Of a DNA stretch of 41,244 nucleotides, positions 31,236 to 40,427 are shown one piece after another. The notes under the pieces were generated by a model. It did not search any database, was not told the origin of the DNA, and saw nothing but the letters and a program-made list of their open reading frames with translations. The position numbers were made by a program, and so were the translations under genes. Origin of the DNA: Rubrivivax sp. (GTDB lineage: Bacteria; Pseudomonadota; Gammaproteobacteria; Burkholderiales; Burkholderiaceae_C). The stretch is from the NCBI GenBank assembly GCA_021298085.1, contig JAJTDE010000023.1:1-41244 (forward strand), written 5' to 3'. How positions within the stretch are numbered: the first letter of the stretch is position 1; every line of letters begins with the position of its first letter.

Positions 31236-32093
31236 TCACATGCCCTTGAACAGCCCGGCGTAGCTGCGGCTGACTTCCAGCTGTTCGCGGTGTCCCTTGA
31301 CACTGACGATCTGGCGGCCCCGGAAGTCACGGGTCACGCCCGCGATGGCCTTCACATTGACGAGCGTGGAGCGGTGGATCTGCCAGAACAGCTGCGGGTC
31401 CAGCTCGTCCACCAGCTCCTTGATGGGCTTGCGGATCAGCGCCTCGAGCTGCACCGTCTGCACGCGGGTGTACTTTTCATCGCTGATGAAAAACAGCACC
31501 TCGTCCACCGGAATCATCTGGATGCTCTGGCCGACGCTGGCCTGGATCCACTTCAGGTGCGCCGCTGGCCCATTCGGGTTGAGCTGAGCGGCCAGCTGGT
31601 GCAGCAGCTGCTGCACCGGAGGGCCGGCGGTTTCCTGGGCGGTGCCGCGGGCCTGCAGGCGCTGCCGCACCCGCTCGGTGGTCACCTGCAGCCGCTGCGC
31701 CTCGGCCGGCTTGAGCACGTAGTCGGCCACGCCCTGTTCGAAGGCCTCCACCGCGTACTGGTCGTAGGCGGTGATGAAGACGATCTCTGGCAGCCATTCG
31801 TCGGGGCCGGTCTCCATCTGCAGGATCTGGCGCGCCGCCTCGACGCCGGTGAGCCCGGGCATGCGGATGTCCAGGAAGACCAGCTGCGGCCGGTGTTCGT
31901 CGACCAGCTGCACCGCCTCCAGGCCATTGCGGGCTTCGGCCACGATCTCCAGCGCGGGCCAGACCTCGGCCAGCCGCGCGCGAAGCTGGTCGCGCATCAG
32001 GCGTTCGTCGTCGGCCAAGACCGCGGTGATGCGCGTGGACGATGCCCCTGAGGGCGGTTGGCTTGGCGGGGGCGACAGGCTGTCGGTGTTCAT
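31236..32093 (-). CDS. LytTR-family response regulator
   Basis: 285 residues. The N-terminal receiver domain (about 22-140) has acidic residues in LADDERLM and the phosphoryl acceptor Asp75 in FLDIRMPG, with the lysine in VLKPAE. The C-terminal LytTR DNA-binding domain (about 180-283) contains KYTRVQTVQLEALIRKPIKE, FWQIHRSTLVNVKAI and VSRSYAG. The gene lies 60 nt downstream of the histidine kinase on the same strand, so they form one two-component unit. Targets are not visible. Confidence 0.92.
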   Translation of the reverse strand: MNTDSLSPPPSQPPSGASSTRITAVLADDERLMRDQLRARLAEVWPALEIVAEARNGLEAVQLVDEHRPQLVFLDIRMPGLTGVEAARQILQMETGPDEWLPEIVFITAYDQYAVEAFEQGVADYVLKPAEAQRLQVTTERVRQRLQARGTAQETAGPPVQQLLHQLAAQLNPNGPAAHLKWIQASVGQSIQMIPVDEVLFFISDEKYTRVQTVQLEALIRKPIKELVDELDPQLFWQIHRSTLVNVKAIAGVTRDFRGRQIVSVKGHREQLEVSRSYAGLFKGM

Positions 32094-32153
32094 CGTCGTG
32101 AAGGGTCTGAAGGCGCAGGTCAGTGCCCGATCCTAATGCCCTGCCGCGGCGGT

Positions 32154-33611
32154 TCAGGGCGCGTCGCTGTCGAGCGAGCGGTAGGGCACGGTGATGGTGA
32201 CCCGCGTGCCACCCCCGGGGTTCTCGGCCACCGCCAGCAGGGCCTTGGTGCCGTAGATCAGCTGCAGCCGCTCGCGGATGTTGGCCAGCCCGACACCGGT
32301 TCCCGCCGTGGGCGCACGGCCGAAGCCCAGCCCGGTGTCGGTCACACTGACCGCGAGTTTGCCGTGCACGATCTCGGCCTTCAGTGTCAGCCGGCCACCT
32401 TCGGGCTTGGGTTCCAGGCCATGCTTGATGGCGTTTTCCACCAGGGTCTGGATCATCATCGGCGGGAACTGCGCCGACATCAGGCCCTCGGGCACGTCGA
32501 TCTCGGTGGCCAGGCGCTCTTCCATGCGCACCTTCAGGATCTCCAGGTAGGGGCGGATCACGGCGAGCTCGCGCTGCAGGTCGCGCGGCGCGGCACTGTC
32601 CTGCGTCTCGCGCATCGTGGGCATGCTGGCGCGCAGCAGCGCGATCAAGTTTTTCTGCATCTGGCTGGCGCGTGGCGGGTCGACCTCGATCAGGTGGTCG
32701 ATGCTGGCCAGGGTGTTGAACAGGAAGTGCGGTTCCACCTGGGCCTGCATCGCCGCCATGCGGGCTTCCACCACCTGCCGCTTCAGCGACTCGGCTTCGG
32801 CGGTCTCGGTGGCCTGGGCGGCCTTGACCTCGGCCTGCAGGCGGCCTTTGTAGGTCGCCTTGATGACCACCGAGGCCAGCACCCAGATGAGGGCCAGGTC
32901 GGTCAGGAAGTCACCCCAGTGGACCGTGCGTGTCTTCTGGACTCGGCGTGTGGCACCGCTCAGGCCGGCCTCGCGCAGGGCGCGCCGCGCTTCCCGCAAG
33001 GCGTCGCGTGCCGCCGTCTGGGCATCGCGTGCGGCCAGGTCGGCTTCGCGCTGGGCTTGTTCCACGGCGCGTTGCGCCTCGCGGTGGGCTTCCACCGCGT
33101 CTTGCGCGGCGCGGCGGGCCTCGTCGATGGCCGCCTGCACGATCTCGCGGGTGGCGCTGTTGGGCAGCTCGATCGTGATGGTGCGGTTGTCGGCGTTGCG
33201 GGGTGCGGGTGCTGCGCTGGCCGCACCGGAGGCTGGCGATAACGGCACCGGTACGGCCGTTGATGCGGTCTCGGGCCCGGCGGGGGCGGCCGTGGCGGCC
33301 GACGGTTGCTTGGCGGGGCTGGCCGGTTTGGCCGGTGGCGGTGGTGCGGGCGGCTCCGGCAGGTCAGGCAGCTCTGGCACCTGGACGGGTTCTTCCACCC
33401 ATTCGGTGACGGTGTAGCGGAAGATCGGCAGCGACTGCACCAGGGCCGACAGGATGATCAGCGCCAGCGCCAGGAAGACAAAGCGCCGCCAGCTGATCGA
33501 GACCAGCCAGCTGGCGTAGCGGTGGAAGCTGCGCAGGAACCGCTGGACGAGTGGGTCCAGCCGTTCACGCCAGGGCGGCGGGGGGGGAGTGGGGGCGGAT
33601 GGGCTGGACAT
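32154..33611 (-). CDS. LytS/YehU-type histidine kinase with predicted coiled-coil sensor region
   Basis: 485 residues. TM1 is at about 43-63, then a Pro-rich stretch (VPELPDLPEPPAPPPP), an Ala/Pro linker, and an Ala/Glu/Arg-rich predicted coiled coil (about 155-216). TM2 is at about 234-253. In the cytoplasm a His_kinase domain has phospho-acceptor His295 in EPHFLFNTL, and the HATPase has its N-box at Asn393 (LVENAIKHGL) and glycine boxes (DTGLGFG, GTGVGLANI). The start is the first Met before the Pro run. It pairs with the LytTR regulator downstream. The sensory region matches no domain I know. Confidence 0.9.
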   Translation of the reverse strand: MSSPSAPTPPPPPWRERLDPLVQRFLRSFHRYASWLVSISWRRFVFLALALIILSALVQSLPIFRYTVTEWVEEPVQVPELPDLPEPPAPPPPAKPASPAKQPSAATAAPAGPETASTAVPVPLSPASGAASAAPAPRNADNRTITIELPNSATREIVQAAIDEARRAAQDAVEAHREAQRAVEQAQREADLAARDAQTAARDALREARRALREAGLSGATRRVQKTRTVHWGDFLTDLALIWVLASVVIKATYKGRLQAEVKAAQATETAEAESLKRQVVEARMAAMQAQVEPHFLFNTLASIDHLIEVDPPRASQMQKNLIALLRASMPTMRETQDSAAPRDLQRELAVIRPYLEILKVRMEERLATEIDVPEGLMSAQFPPMMIQTLVENAIKHGLEPKPEGGRLTLKAEIVHGKLAVSVTDTGLGFGRAPTAGTGVGLANIRERLQLIYGTKALLAVAENPGGGTRVTITVPYRSLDSDAP

Positions 33612-33736
33612 GGTGCGGGCCTGTGCAAGGCTCGCACTGTAGGGCGCCGCGGGGCCTGCCGCCCGCCGTCAGCGACGGTCTGCGCGCTGGCGCTGACAGC
33701 CTGCAGACGGCGGCGACGAGCGTGGCGCCCCGGGCC

Positions 33737-34411
33737 TCAGAACGTCAGCTTGGCGCCCAGGGTGTAGACCGTCAGGCCATCACCGCGCCCGACGCTGCCG
33801 TCCAGCTGCAGGCTGTCGGTGACCATGCCGCGCACGCCGATGCCCACCGTGGGCTTGCTGCCCTCGCTGCCGTACCACTCGATGTGCGGCGTGATGCCCC
33901 CGAAGCTGCGCTCGTAGGCCAGGCCCCAGCGGCTGGTGGTGTCGCCCCCGCTGACGCGGTCCATGCCGACGTTGAGGTGCGCGCTACCACCACCGATGCC
34001 GTTGCAGGTGAACAGCCCCGTCAAGCCCTGGCCATTGGCGCTGGCGCCGGCCACGGAGACGCGGCTGAAGCCCAGGATGGCGCCGACGTTGCAGCCCTTG
34101 TCCTGGCTGGGCGTGATGCGCCACTTGGCCTGCAGGCCCGTGATGTTGAGCTTGGTCTCGTTCTCGCGGGCGATCAGCCCACCGATCTCGAGGCCTTCGA
34201 TCGGCGCATAAGCGGGGGCCACGCTGTAGATACTGACACCATCGCCGCGGGTCACCCAGGCTTCGACATGGCCCTTGCCCTTGTCGTTGACGCTGGCGTC
34301 ATCCACATTCAGCGGCCGGCCGGCGAAGGCCGAACCGGCGAGCAGCAGCAGGGCGCTGGCGCAGGCCAGGGCATAGGGGGTGGGATGCGTCAGGGCAATG
34401 GGTTGCTTCAT
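33737..34411 (-). CDS. Predicted small outer-membrane beta-barrel protein
   Basis: 224 residues. A signal peptide (hydrophobic LACASALLLLAGSAFA, cleavage before GRPL) is followed by alternating hydrophobic/polar strands. The C-terminus ends in Phe (GAKLTF), typical of outer-membrane barrels. The mature start RPLNVDDASVNDKGKGHVEA resembles uncharacterised Burkholderiales proteins. No enzyme motif is seen. ATG at 34411 is chosen because the signal follows directly. It lies between the kinase gene and the receiver protein, all leftward. Confidence 0.7.
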   Translation of the reverse strand: MKQPIALTHPTPYALACASALLLLAGSAFAGRPLNVDDASVNDKGKGHVEAWVTRGDGVSIYSVAPAYAPIEGLEIGGLIARENETKLNITGLQAKWRITPSQDKGCNVGAILGFSRVSVAGASANGQGLTGLFTCNGIGGGSAHLNVGMDRVSGGDTTSRWGLAYERSFGGITPHIEWYGSEGSKPTVGIGVRGMVTDSLQLDGSVGRGDGLTVYTLGAKLTF

Positions 34412-34485
34412 GGGGGTGTCGGCCGCGTCCGCCGCGGCGCTGGTGGATGGTGAGGTTGACAGTCGTTGGGCCAATGGGCTGGGCA

Positions 34486-35397
34486 TCAGTCCTGGCGTTG
34501 GGACAGGCTGTAGCCGTCCAGAGGGGCCATGCCTTTGGGGATATCGGCCAGCAGCGGCTTGACTTGAGCCAGCACCTGTGTCTTGCCCAGCGGCTTGTAC
34601 AGCCGCTCATCACAGCGGCTCAGGTGTACCCATAGCCCGTCCAGCAGACCTTCGGGCCGCGCCATCATCACCACCCGCGGTGCGGCTTGGCCTGCAGGAT
34701 AAGGGCGGGTCTTGATCAGGCGGCAGGCAACCCAGCCACTGATGCCGCCCATGCGGGCATCGAGCAGCACCAGTCGGTAGCTGCCCTGGGAGACCCGCCA
34801 CAGAGCCTCTTCACCGCTGCGGGCAAAGTGGGCCTGCAGACCTTGCCTGCGCAGGAAACGGCCCATCGAACGCAGCGTATTCTCGTTGTCGTCGACCACC
34901 AGCAACGGTGTCCTGGCAGCGCCTTCGCCTTCGCCTGCGTCGGTGAAGGCGGGGCGGCTGGGCACGGCTTCCGCCCTGACGGCGGCCTCACGGGCCTTGC
35001 GCAGCTGATCCTGGCTTGGGCCGTTGGCCACGGGGTGCTGCCGTGAGCCCGACGGCACCAGGTGGTCCAGCACCTTGAACAGTGTGTGCATGTGCACGGG
35101 CCGCGGCAGGTGGGCTACTGCACCGGCAAAGGGGACGCCGCCGATCGAAACGCAGCGCCCCGGCCAGCGCCAGGCCTCGCCCACCGCGTCGGGCACGTCG
35201 CCGTTGATGAGGATGATCTCCGGGTGCTGCGAGGGCGTCACCAGCAGGTAGCCATGGTCGCGTGGCCCACCCTGATGGCCGCTGCCGTCACGCCGCGCAC
35301 GCTGCTCGGCCATGCGGAAGAAGAGGTCAAAAGTGCTTCGCTCAAAGGTGCCGAACCCGATGAGGCACACCCGGTGCAGCACCGTCATGGGCCTCAT
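34486..35397 (-). CDS. Receiver-only response regulator with a degenerate N-terminal receiver-like half
   Basis: 303 residues from ATG 35397; a GTG at 35448 would add 17. The C-terminal half is a good receiver domain: LLVVDDNENTLR, the acceptor Asp213 (using this start) in LVLLDARMGG, and Lys in RLYKPLGK. The N-terminal half (HRVCLIGF, PEIILINGD, RPVHMHTLFKVLDHL) has the rhythm of a second receiver without the acidic pocket. There is no DNA-binding or enzymatic output domain, so it probably acts through a protein partner; the next gene upstream is the large ATPase. Confidence 0.72.
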   Translation of the reverse strand: MRPMTVLHRVCLIGFGTFERSTFDLFFRMAEQRARRDGSGHQGGPRDHGYLLVTPSQHPEIILINGDVPDAVGEAWRWPGRCVSIGGVPFAGAVAHLPRPVHMHTLFKVLDHLVPSGSRQHPVANGPSQDQLRKAREAAVRAEAVPSRPAFTDAGEGEGAARTPLLVVDDNENTLRSMGRFLRRQGLQAHFARSGEEALWRVSQGSYRLVLLDARMGGISGWVACRLIKTRPYPAGQAAPRVVMMARPEGLLDGLWVHLSRCDERLYKPLGKTQVLAQVKPLLADIPKGMAPLDGYSLSQRQD

Positions 35398-35484
35398 GTC
35401 GGCGCCGGGTTGGGTACTGGCCGGCGGGTTCGGAAAACGTGCGGACACACGCTATTGTGTGCCTGACCGGCCGGTGCGCAGGGT

Positions 35485-38175
35485 TCAGGCAGGTTGGCGC
35501 CTTGCGGGGCTGTGGTCGTACCCGGGCACGGTCATCTCGGCCAGCAACAGGTTGAGCGGGTGCAGCTGCGCGAAGCTCTGCTGGGCCATCGGAGGCACCT
35601 GTTCCTCCAGGGTGCTGTAGAGCCAGTGCTTGCCACGCAGGAGCAGCCCGTGCGCACGCAGCGGCTCACCGCAGGCCGCCAGCGCGCAGGCAGGCGCCAG
35701 CCACCGCAAAGCGCGGTCGACATGGGGCGACTCCACCCCCCTGCCCATCATCTGCAGCGCGGTCTCGGCGGCCTCCTGCGCCAACTCCGGTTCGCGGGCA
35801 CCAGCTGAGGCCAGCAGGGCGCAGGCCAGCCACGCGCCGAGTGCGACGGCGGGCAGGCCAGCGTGTCCACTGGCCTGCGCAATGTCGCGCAGGGCCGCGG
35901 CAGCCCGTGCCCCGGGCTGCACCAGGGCCGACTCCGTGTCCAGCAGCCAGGGCAGCTCTGGCCAGCCCTCGGCCGGCAGGCGCTGCCGTGCTTCGGCCAG
36001 GGCGTCACCCGGGTCGTGTCCCATCCTCACCTGCGCACGCGCCAGCAGCAGGAGCCACCGGACGGCGTGCCGCGGCGGCAGCTGACGCCCGAGCGGGGCT
36101 CCTGGCCCGCTGAGCAGCTGCAGAGCCCGTTCGTGCAGGCCGAGGTCCAGCCAGATGTGGGCGCGCTGCAGGTGCGCCACCGGCATGCGGGTCGGGTTGC
36201 GGTCCGACAGCAACTGTTCGGCGCGGTCGCACCAGTCCAGGGCCGCGATGTAGCGCCCCAGCGTGCGCTCGGCGGGTGCCATCAGGGCCGCGATGAAGCC
36301 GGCCGTGGCACCCTCTGGCGCGGGTCTCTCCACCCAGTGCTGGGCCTTCTGGGCCAGTTCACGCGCGCCGATCGGGTCACCCGCCTCAAGGCGGCTGGCG
36401 GCATAGTTGGCCAGCAGGGTGGCGCGGTGCGCCTCGTTGGAGTGTTTGGCAGCCAGTGCCAGCGCGGCCTGGTGGTGGCGTCGGGCGGCGTCTGGCTGGC
36501 CGAGGTTGTCGAGCACAGCGGCCAGGTTGCCGTGGTAGCTTGACCGTTCGTCGGGCGGCACATGCTGAGCCGCCCAGGCCTCGACGCTGTCCAGCAGCGC
36601 GCGGGCCCTGTCGAGCTGCCCGGCCACGCCCAGCGCCGTGCCCAGGTGAAGCCGGGCGGGTGCAGCCAGGTCCTCGTCGCCCTGGGCCTCGGCCAGTGTC
36701 AGGGCTTGCTCGGCGGTCTCGGTGGCGGCCTCCAGATGGCCGTGCACCATCGCGTGCCAGGCGGCCTGCGTAAAGGCGCGAGCCTGCTGGCGTGGGCTGC
36801 GGGCCAGGCGCTTCATCTGCGACAGCAGCGTCGCCCCTTCGGTGTGGCGCACGGATTCCGTGTGCGCCTCGAAGGCTTCGCAGCAGCAGTCGAAGGCGAG
36901 GTCGAGCTGGCCGTTCTCTTCGGCAATGTTGGCGGCACGCACCAGGCAGGCCATGCGTTCGGGCAGGCTCAGCAGCCGCTGCGCATGGCGGGCCGCCGCG
37001 CGCAGGCCGGGCAGGGCCTTGACCGGATCACCGGCGGCCTGCCAGTGGGCCGCCGCGCGTGCCGGGTGCCCGCCATGGCTCTCCAGCCATTGGGCAAAGT
37101 GGGCGTGGGCGCGCCGCGCCAGGGCTTCGGGGGTGGCTGCGCGGGCGGCTTCTCGCACCCGTGGGTGGCTGAAATCCTCGTGACCCCACAGATCCAGTTG
37201 CCGCAGTTCGCCCAGCGCCGCACTCAGCTCATCGCGACGCAGCCCCAGGAAGTCTCTGAGCGCCGCATCGGACGCATCCTGCCCACCCACGGCGCAGGCA
37301 CGTGCCACCGCCAGTGCCTGGGGGCTGGCGCGCTGAAGCCGCTGCCCGATCAGCGTCACCACACCCGGCAGAGGGTCGGGGCTGTCCGGCCAGGGCGCAG
37401 GTTCCGGGTCGTCCAGCAGCAGCTTCAGGTGCAGCGGTGAGCCGCCTGTGGCCTGCATGACCCGCTGCAGCGCACGCACGGGGTCCGTCGCCACCTCATG
37501 CCCCGGGATCGCCATCAGCCGGCTGCGCCGCAGCCAGCCGTTGACCAACGGGCCGCCCAGGGGGCCCAGCAGCACCGAGCGCACTGCCCGCACGCCGGCG
37601 GCGGCCTCCAGCAGCGCTTCGACCACCGAACCGGCATCCGGCGGGGGGCTGCTCAGCACCCACGGCAACGCCGAGGGCGGAGCCTGGGTGACAAAGCGCA
37701 GCAGCCACTCGGCGCTGGCATCGTCACACAGGTGCAGGTCATCCCAAGTCCAGCCCAGGATCTCCGGGGCACACTGGCCCAGCAGGGCGTGAACGCTGTC
37801 GATGGACGGCGGGCCTTCACCTTGCCCGACATGGTCGCCGCCGGCCTCGGGCAGCAGCGGTTCAAGCTCGCGCTGCTGATCTGCTGTCAGCGCGACACCC
37901 GAGCGCTGCAGCAGCAGGCGCAACCACCGTGCCAGCGAGGCATACGGGACCAGCCTGTCGCCCACGCGCGCACGCACATGCAGCAGGCCGGGTGCGCTGG
38001 TGTCCAGCGTCTGCAGCAGTGCGGTCTTGCCAGTGCCCTGGTCGCCCACGAGCAGGGCACCGGGCGCCTGGTCTTCATCAAAGCCCAGCAGCACCGTCAG
38101 CAGCGACTGCTGCGCGTTGTCGCGCCCCAGCAGCCGCTCGTGCTGCAGCGCCCGGGGAGCCGAAGGATCATTCAT
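35485..38175 (-). CDS. MalT-like AAA/NACHT-type ATPase with TPR-rich C-terminus, no output domain
   Basis: 896 residues. The N-terminal P-loop ATPase has Walker A GDQGTGKT (44-51) and a Walker B-like WTWDDLHLCDD near residue 150. The centre and C-terminus are Ala/Leu-rich helical repeats of TPR type (for example RARALLDSVEAWAAQH, NLAAVLDNLGQPDAARRHHQ). The architecture is that of MalT/LuxR-type signal-transducing ATPases or AAA proteins that usually end in a LuxR HTH or carry a cyclase, but I see no DNA-binding or catalytic module at either end. The start is fixed: an in-frame TAA lies 9 nt upstream of ATG 38175. That start codon is inside a perfect inverted repeat. Confidence 0.75.
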   Translation of the reverse strand: MNDPSAPRALQHERLLGRDNAQQSLLTVLLGFDEDQAPGALLVGDQGTGKTALLQTLDTSAPGLLHVRARVGDRLVPYASLARWLRLLLQRSGVALTADQQRELEPLLPEAGGDHVGQGEGPPSIDSVHALLGQCAPEILGWTWDDLHLCDDASAEWLLRFVTQAPPSALPWVLSSPPPDAGSVVEALLEAAAGVRAVRSVLLGPLGGPLVNGWLRRSRLMAIPGHEVATDPVRALQRVMQATGGSPLHLKLLLDDPEPAPWPDSPDPLPGVVTLIGQRLQRASPQALAVARACAVGGQDASDAALRDFLGLRRDELSAALGELRQLDLWGHEDFSHPRVREAARAATPEALARRAHAHFAQWLESHGGHPARAAAHWQAAGDPVKALPGLRAAARHAQRLLSLPERMACLVRAANIAEENGQLDLAFDCCCEAFEAHTESVRHTEGATLLSQMKRLARSPRQQARAFTQAAWHAMVHGHLEAATETAEQALTLAEAQGDEDLAAPARLHLGTALGVAGQLDRARALLDSVEAWAAQHVPPDERSSYHGNLAAVLDNLGQPDAARRHHQAALALAAKHSNEAHRATLLANYAASRLEAGDPIGARELAQKAQHWVERPAPEGATAGFIAALMAPAERTLGRYIAALDWCDRAEQLLSDRNPTRMPVAHLQRAHIWLDLGLHERALQLLSGPGAPLGRQLPPRHAVRWLLLLARAQVRMGHDPGDALAEARQRLPAEGWPELPWLLDTESALVQPGARAAAALRDIAQASGHAGLPAVALGAWLACALLASAGAREPELAQEAAETALQMMGRGVESPHVDRALRWLAPACALAACGEPLRAHGLLLRGKHWLYSTLEEQVPPMAQQSFAQLHPLNLLLAEMTVPGYDHSPARRQPA

Positions 38176-38204
38176 CCGGCCAGCTTAGGCGGCTGGCCGG
38201 ATGA
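38172..38204 (-). promoter_or_regulatory. Perfect 13-bp inverted repeat enclosing the ATPase start codon
   Basis: TCATCCGGCCAGC, a 7-nt loop, then GCTGGCCGGATGA: 13 perfect base pairs. On the leftward mRNA the second arm contains the start codon (38175-38173) and the bases where a ribosome site should be, and no other ribosome site is seen. It could act as a translation-blocking hairpin or as an operator for a dimeric repressor. Confidence 0.6.
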
Positions 38205-38295
38205 CGATCGCGAGATGAACGCGGTTTTGGCCGATTCCTCGGCGGTGCCGGCCCGGACACGCGGAGGCTTCTTGCCGCCTACGCGCCGGGTGGCG

Positions 38296-40427
38296 TTACT
38301 TGTAAAGCACTTCCGGCAACCACAGGCCAATGGCCGGGAACTGATAGAGCAGGATGATGGCGATCACCTGTATGCCCATGAAGGGCAACATGCCTGCAAA
38401 TATCTGGTTCAAGGTCACGTGGGGCGGACTCACCCCCTTGAGGTAAAACGCCGCCATGGCCACCGGCGGGCTGAGGAACGCAGTTTGCAGGTTCAGGGCC
38501 ACCAGCAGCCCGAAGAACAGCGGGTCGACGCCGAAGTTGTCCAGCAGCGGGATGAAGATGGGCATGAAGATCACGATGATCTCCGTCCACTCCAGCGGCC
38601 AGCCCAGTACAAAGATGATCACCTGGCTCAAGATCAGGAACTCGGTCTTGGTCAGGTTCATCGACATGACCCACTTCTCGACGAGTTCCTGGCCACCCAG
38701 CAGGGCAAAGGCGGCGGAGAAGATGGCCGAGCCCACAAACAGCCAGCACACCATCGCACTGGTCTTGGCCGTCAGCAGCACGGATTCCTTGACCTCCGTC
38801 TTCAGGCCGGCCTGCCGGTAGGCCACCAGGGCCCACACCGCCACCCCGATCGCACCCACCGTGCCAAGCAGCAGCGGCACGGGCGGCGCACCAAAGCCTT
38901 CATCGTGCAGGATGAACCACACGATCGCGGCCAGTGCCGGTGACCACATCAGCAGCCACAGCCCGAAGATGCGCTTGCGGGCCGACGCCGGCCCGCCGTT
39001 TCGCCCGGACAGCACCGCGTAGATGGAGGCCAGCAGGTAGCCGCCAAAGGCACCGACGGCGGCCGCCTCGGTCGGTGTGGCCAGGCCCAGCAAAGCTGCC
39101 CAGCAGCATCTTGAAGACTTCCAGACGCTGCCAGGTGAGCAGTGCGTAGAAGCCCACCATCGCCAAGGCACCCACGCCCAGGCCGATCCAGTAGCCGGTT
39201 GAAGGGGCACGGCGTTCGGCCGCGGCCACCTTGGCGGGGGCGGCACTGCCGCCCGGCTCGGCCAGTGCGCCAGGCGGTTCCTGCACGCCCGAGCCCATGG
39301 CCGGCGCTGCAGCCGAAGCTGCCGACGCACCCGGTTCCTGCAGCCCGGTGGCCGCGGCGGGCTCTTGCAAGCCGGTGCTGGCAGAAGCGGGTTCTTTCAG
39401 GCTGCTGGTGGAAGTTGCCGGCTCCTGCAAGCCCGTGCTGGCCGCGGGTGGCTCCTGCAGCCCACCACCGCTGGCCGGAGGCTCCTGCAATCCGCCGCCC
39501 GCTGGCGGTGGCTCGGCCAGGCCGCCGCCGGCTGGTTCCGCCAGCCCGCCACCCTGCGTGCCGGCGGCAACGGCCGGCGCCGACGCGGCCTCACCCGGCC
39601 GGGTGTTGAGGTGCCAGGCGGTCAGTGCCACCGCTGCGAAGAACAGCAGCGGCAGCAGTGCCACGCCCAGCTGGCCCCGGCTGTACGAACCCGGGACGCC
39701 CGCCGCACCCTTGAACAGGCCCGGCAAGGCCAGCCGCGGGCTGGCTGCCGCCAACCGCTCTGTGAGCGGCGGCAATGGCACAAAGCGCTGCTCGGCGGTC
39801 AGGGGCGGCATCAGGTTGGGCTTGAGCTTGGCCAGGACAACGACATACACCACGTACAGGCCGGCCAGCATCAGCCCCGGGAAGAACGCACCGGCGTAGA
39901 GCTGCACGACCGACACCCCGGCCGTCGCACCATAGACGATGAGCATCACCGAGGGAGGGATCAGGATGCCCAGGCAACCGCCCGCGGTGATCGCGCCGGC
40001 CGAGACCCGCACGTCGTAGCCACCCTTGAGCATCTGCGGCAGTGCCAGCAGGCCCATCAGGGTGACCACGGCACCCACGATGCCGGTGGCCGTGGCAAAC
40101 ACGGCGCAGGTGAAGATGGTGGCCACGGCCAGTGAGCCCGGCACCCGCGCCATGGCCAGGTGCAGGCTCCTGAAGAGCTTGTCGATCAGGTTGGCCCGCT
40201 CGACCAGGTAACCCATGAAGACAAACAGCGGGATCGAGATGAGCACATCGTTGCTCATCACCTTGAACGCGCTCTGCACCATCAGCGTGAGCGTCTTCCC
40301 GGTGTCCTTGTCGTAGGCCAGCCAGGTGAAGATCATGCCCATGCCCATCAGCGTGAAGGCCGTGGGAAAGCCCAGCATGATGGCCACTCAGACTGAAACC
40401 GAACCAGAGTTCCTTGCGGATCTTCAT
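38296..40427 (-). pseudogene. TRAP transporter large permease (DctM type), reading frame broken twice
   Basis: The start is secure: ATG 40427 overlaps the dctQ-type stop (ATGA) and reads MKIRKELWFGFSL. The frame then changes at about 40390, resuming VAIMLGFPTAFTLMGMG in a second frame to about 39105 (VFKMLLGSF). A third frame follows from about 39100 (LLGLATPTEAAAVGAFGGYL to ALNLQTAFLSPPVAMAAFYL and the end at LPEVLYK). At both junctions residues normally present in the family, the first membrane helix and a helix before GLATPTEA, are missing. Both breaks therefore look like short deletions rather than single-base slips. Otherwise it is a DctM permease that takes up an organic acid or similar solute. 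As written it is probably non-functional. Confidence 0.8.
39250..39551 (-). repeat. Degenerate LQEP repeat insert in the TRAP large permease
   Basis: Inside the permease, between two membrane segments, about ten copies of a [GSA][LV][QAK]EP motif are spaced by Gly/Ala/Ser/Pro (for example GGGLQEPPAS GGGLQEPPAA). The DNA is a matching degenerate tandem repeat. It probably forms a flexible loop. Some related Burkholderiales permeases have a similar loop, as I recall. Confidence 0.7.

Noticed and set aside
39142..40135. Plus-strand open frames opposite the permease repeat
   Set aside because: They mirror the repeat's base composition and have no start context or family match; the minus-strand permease is clear.
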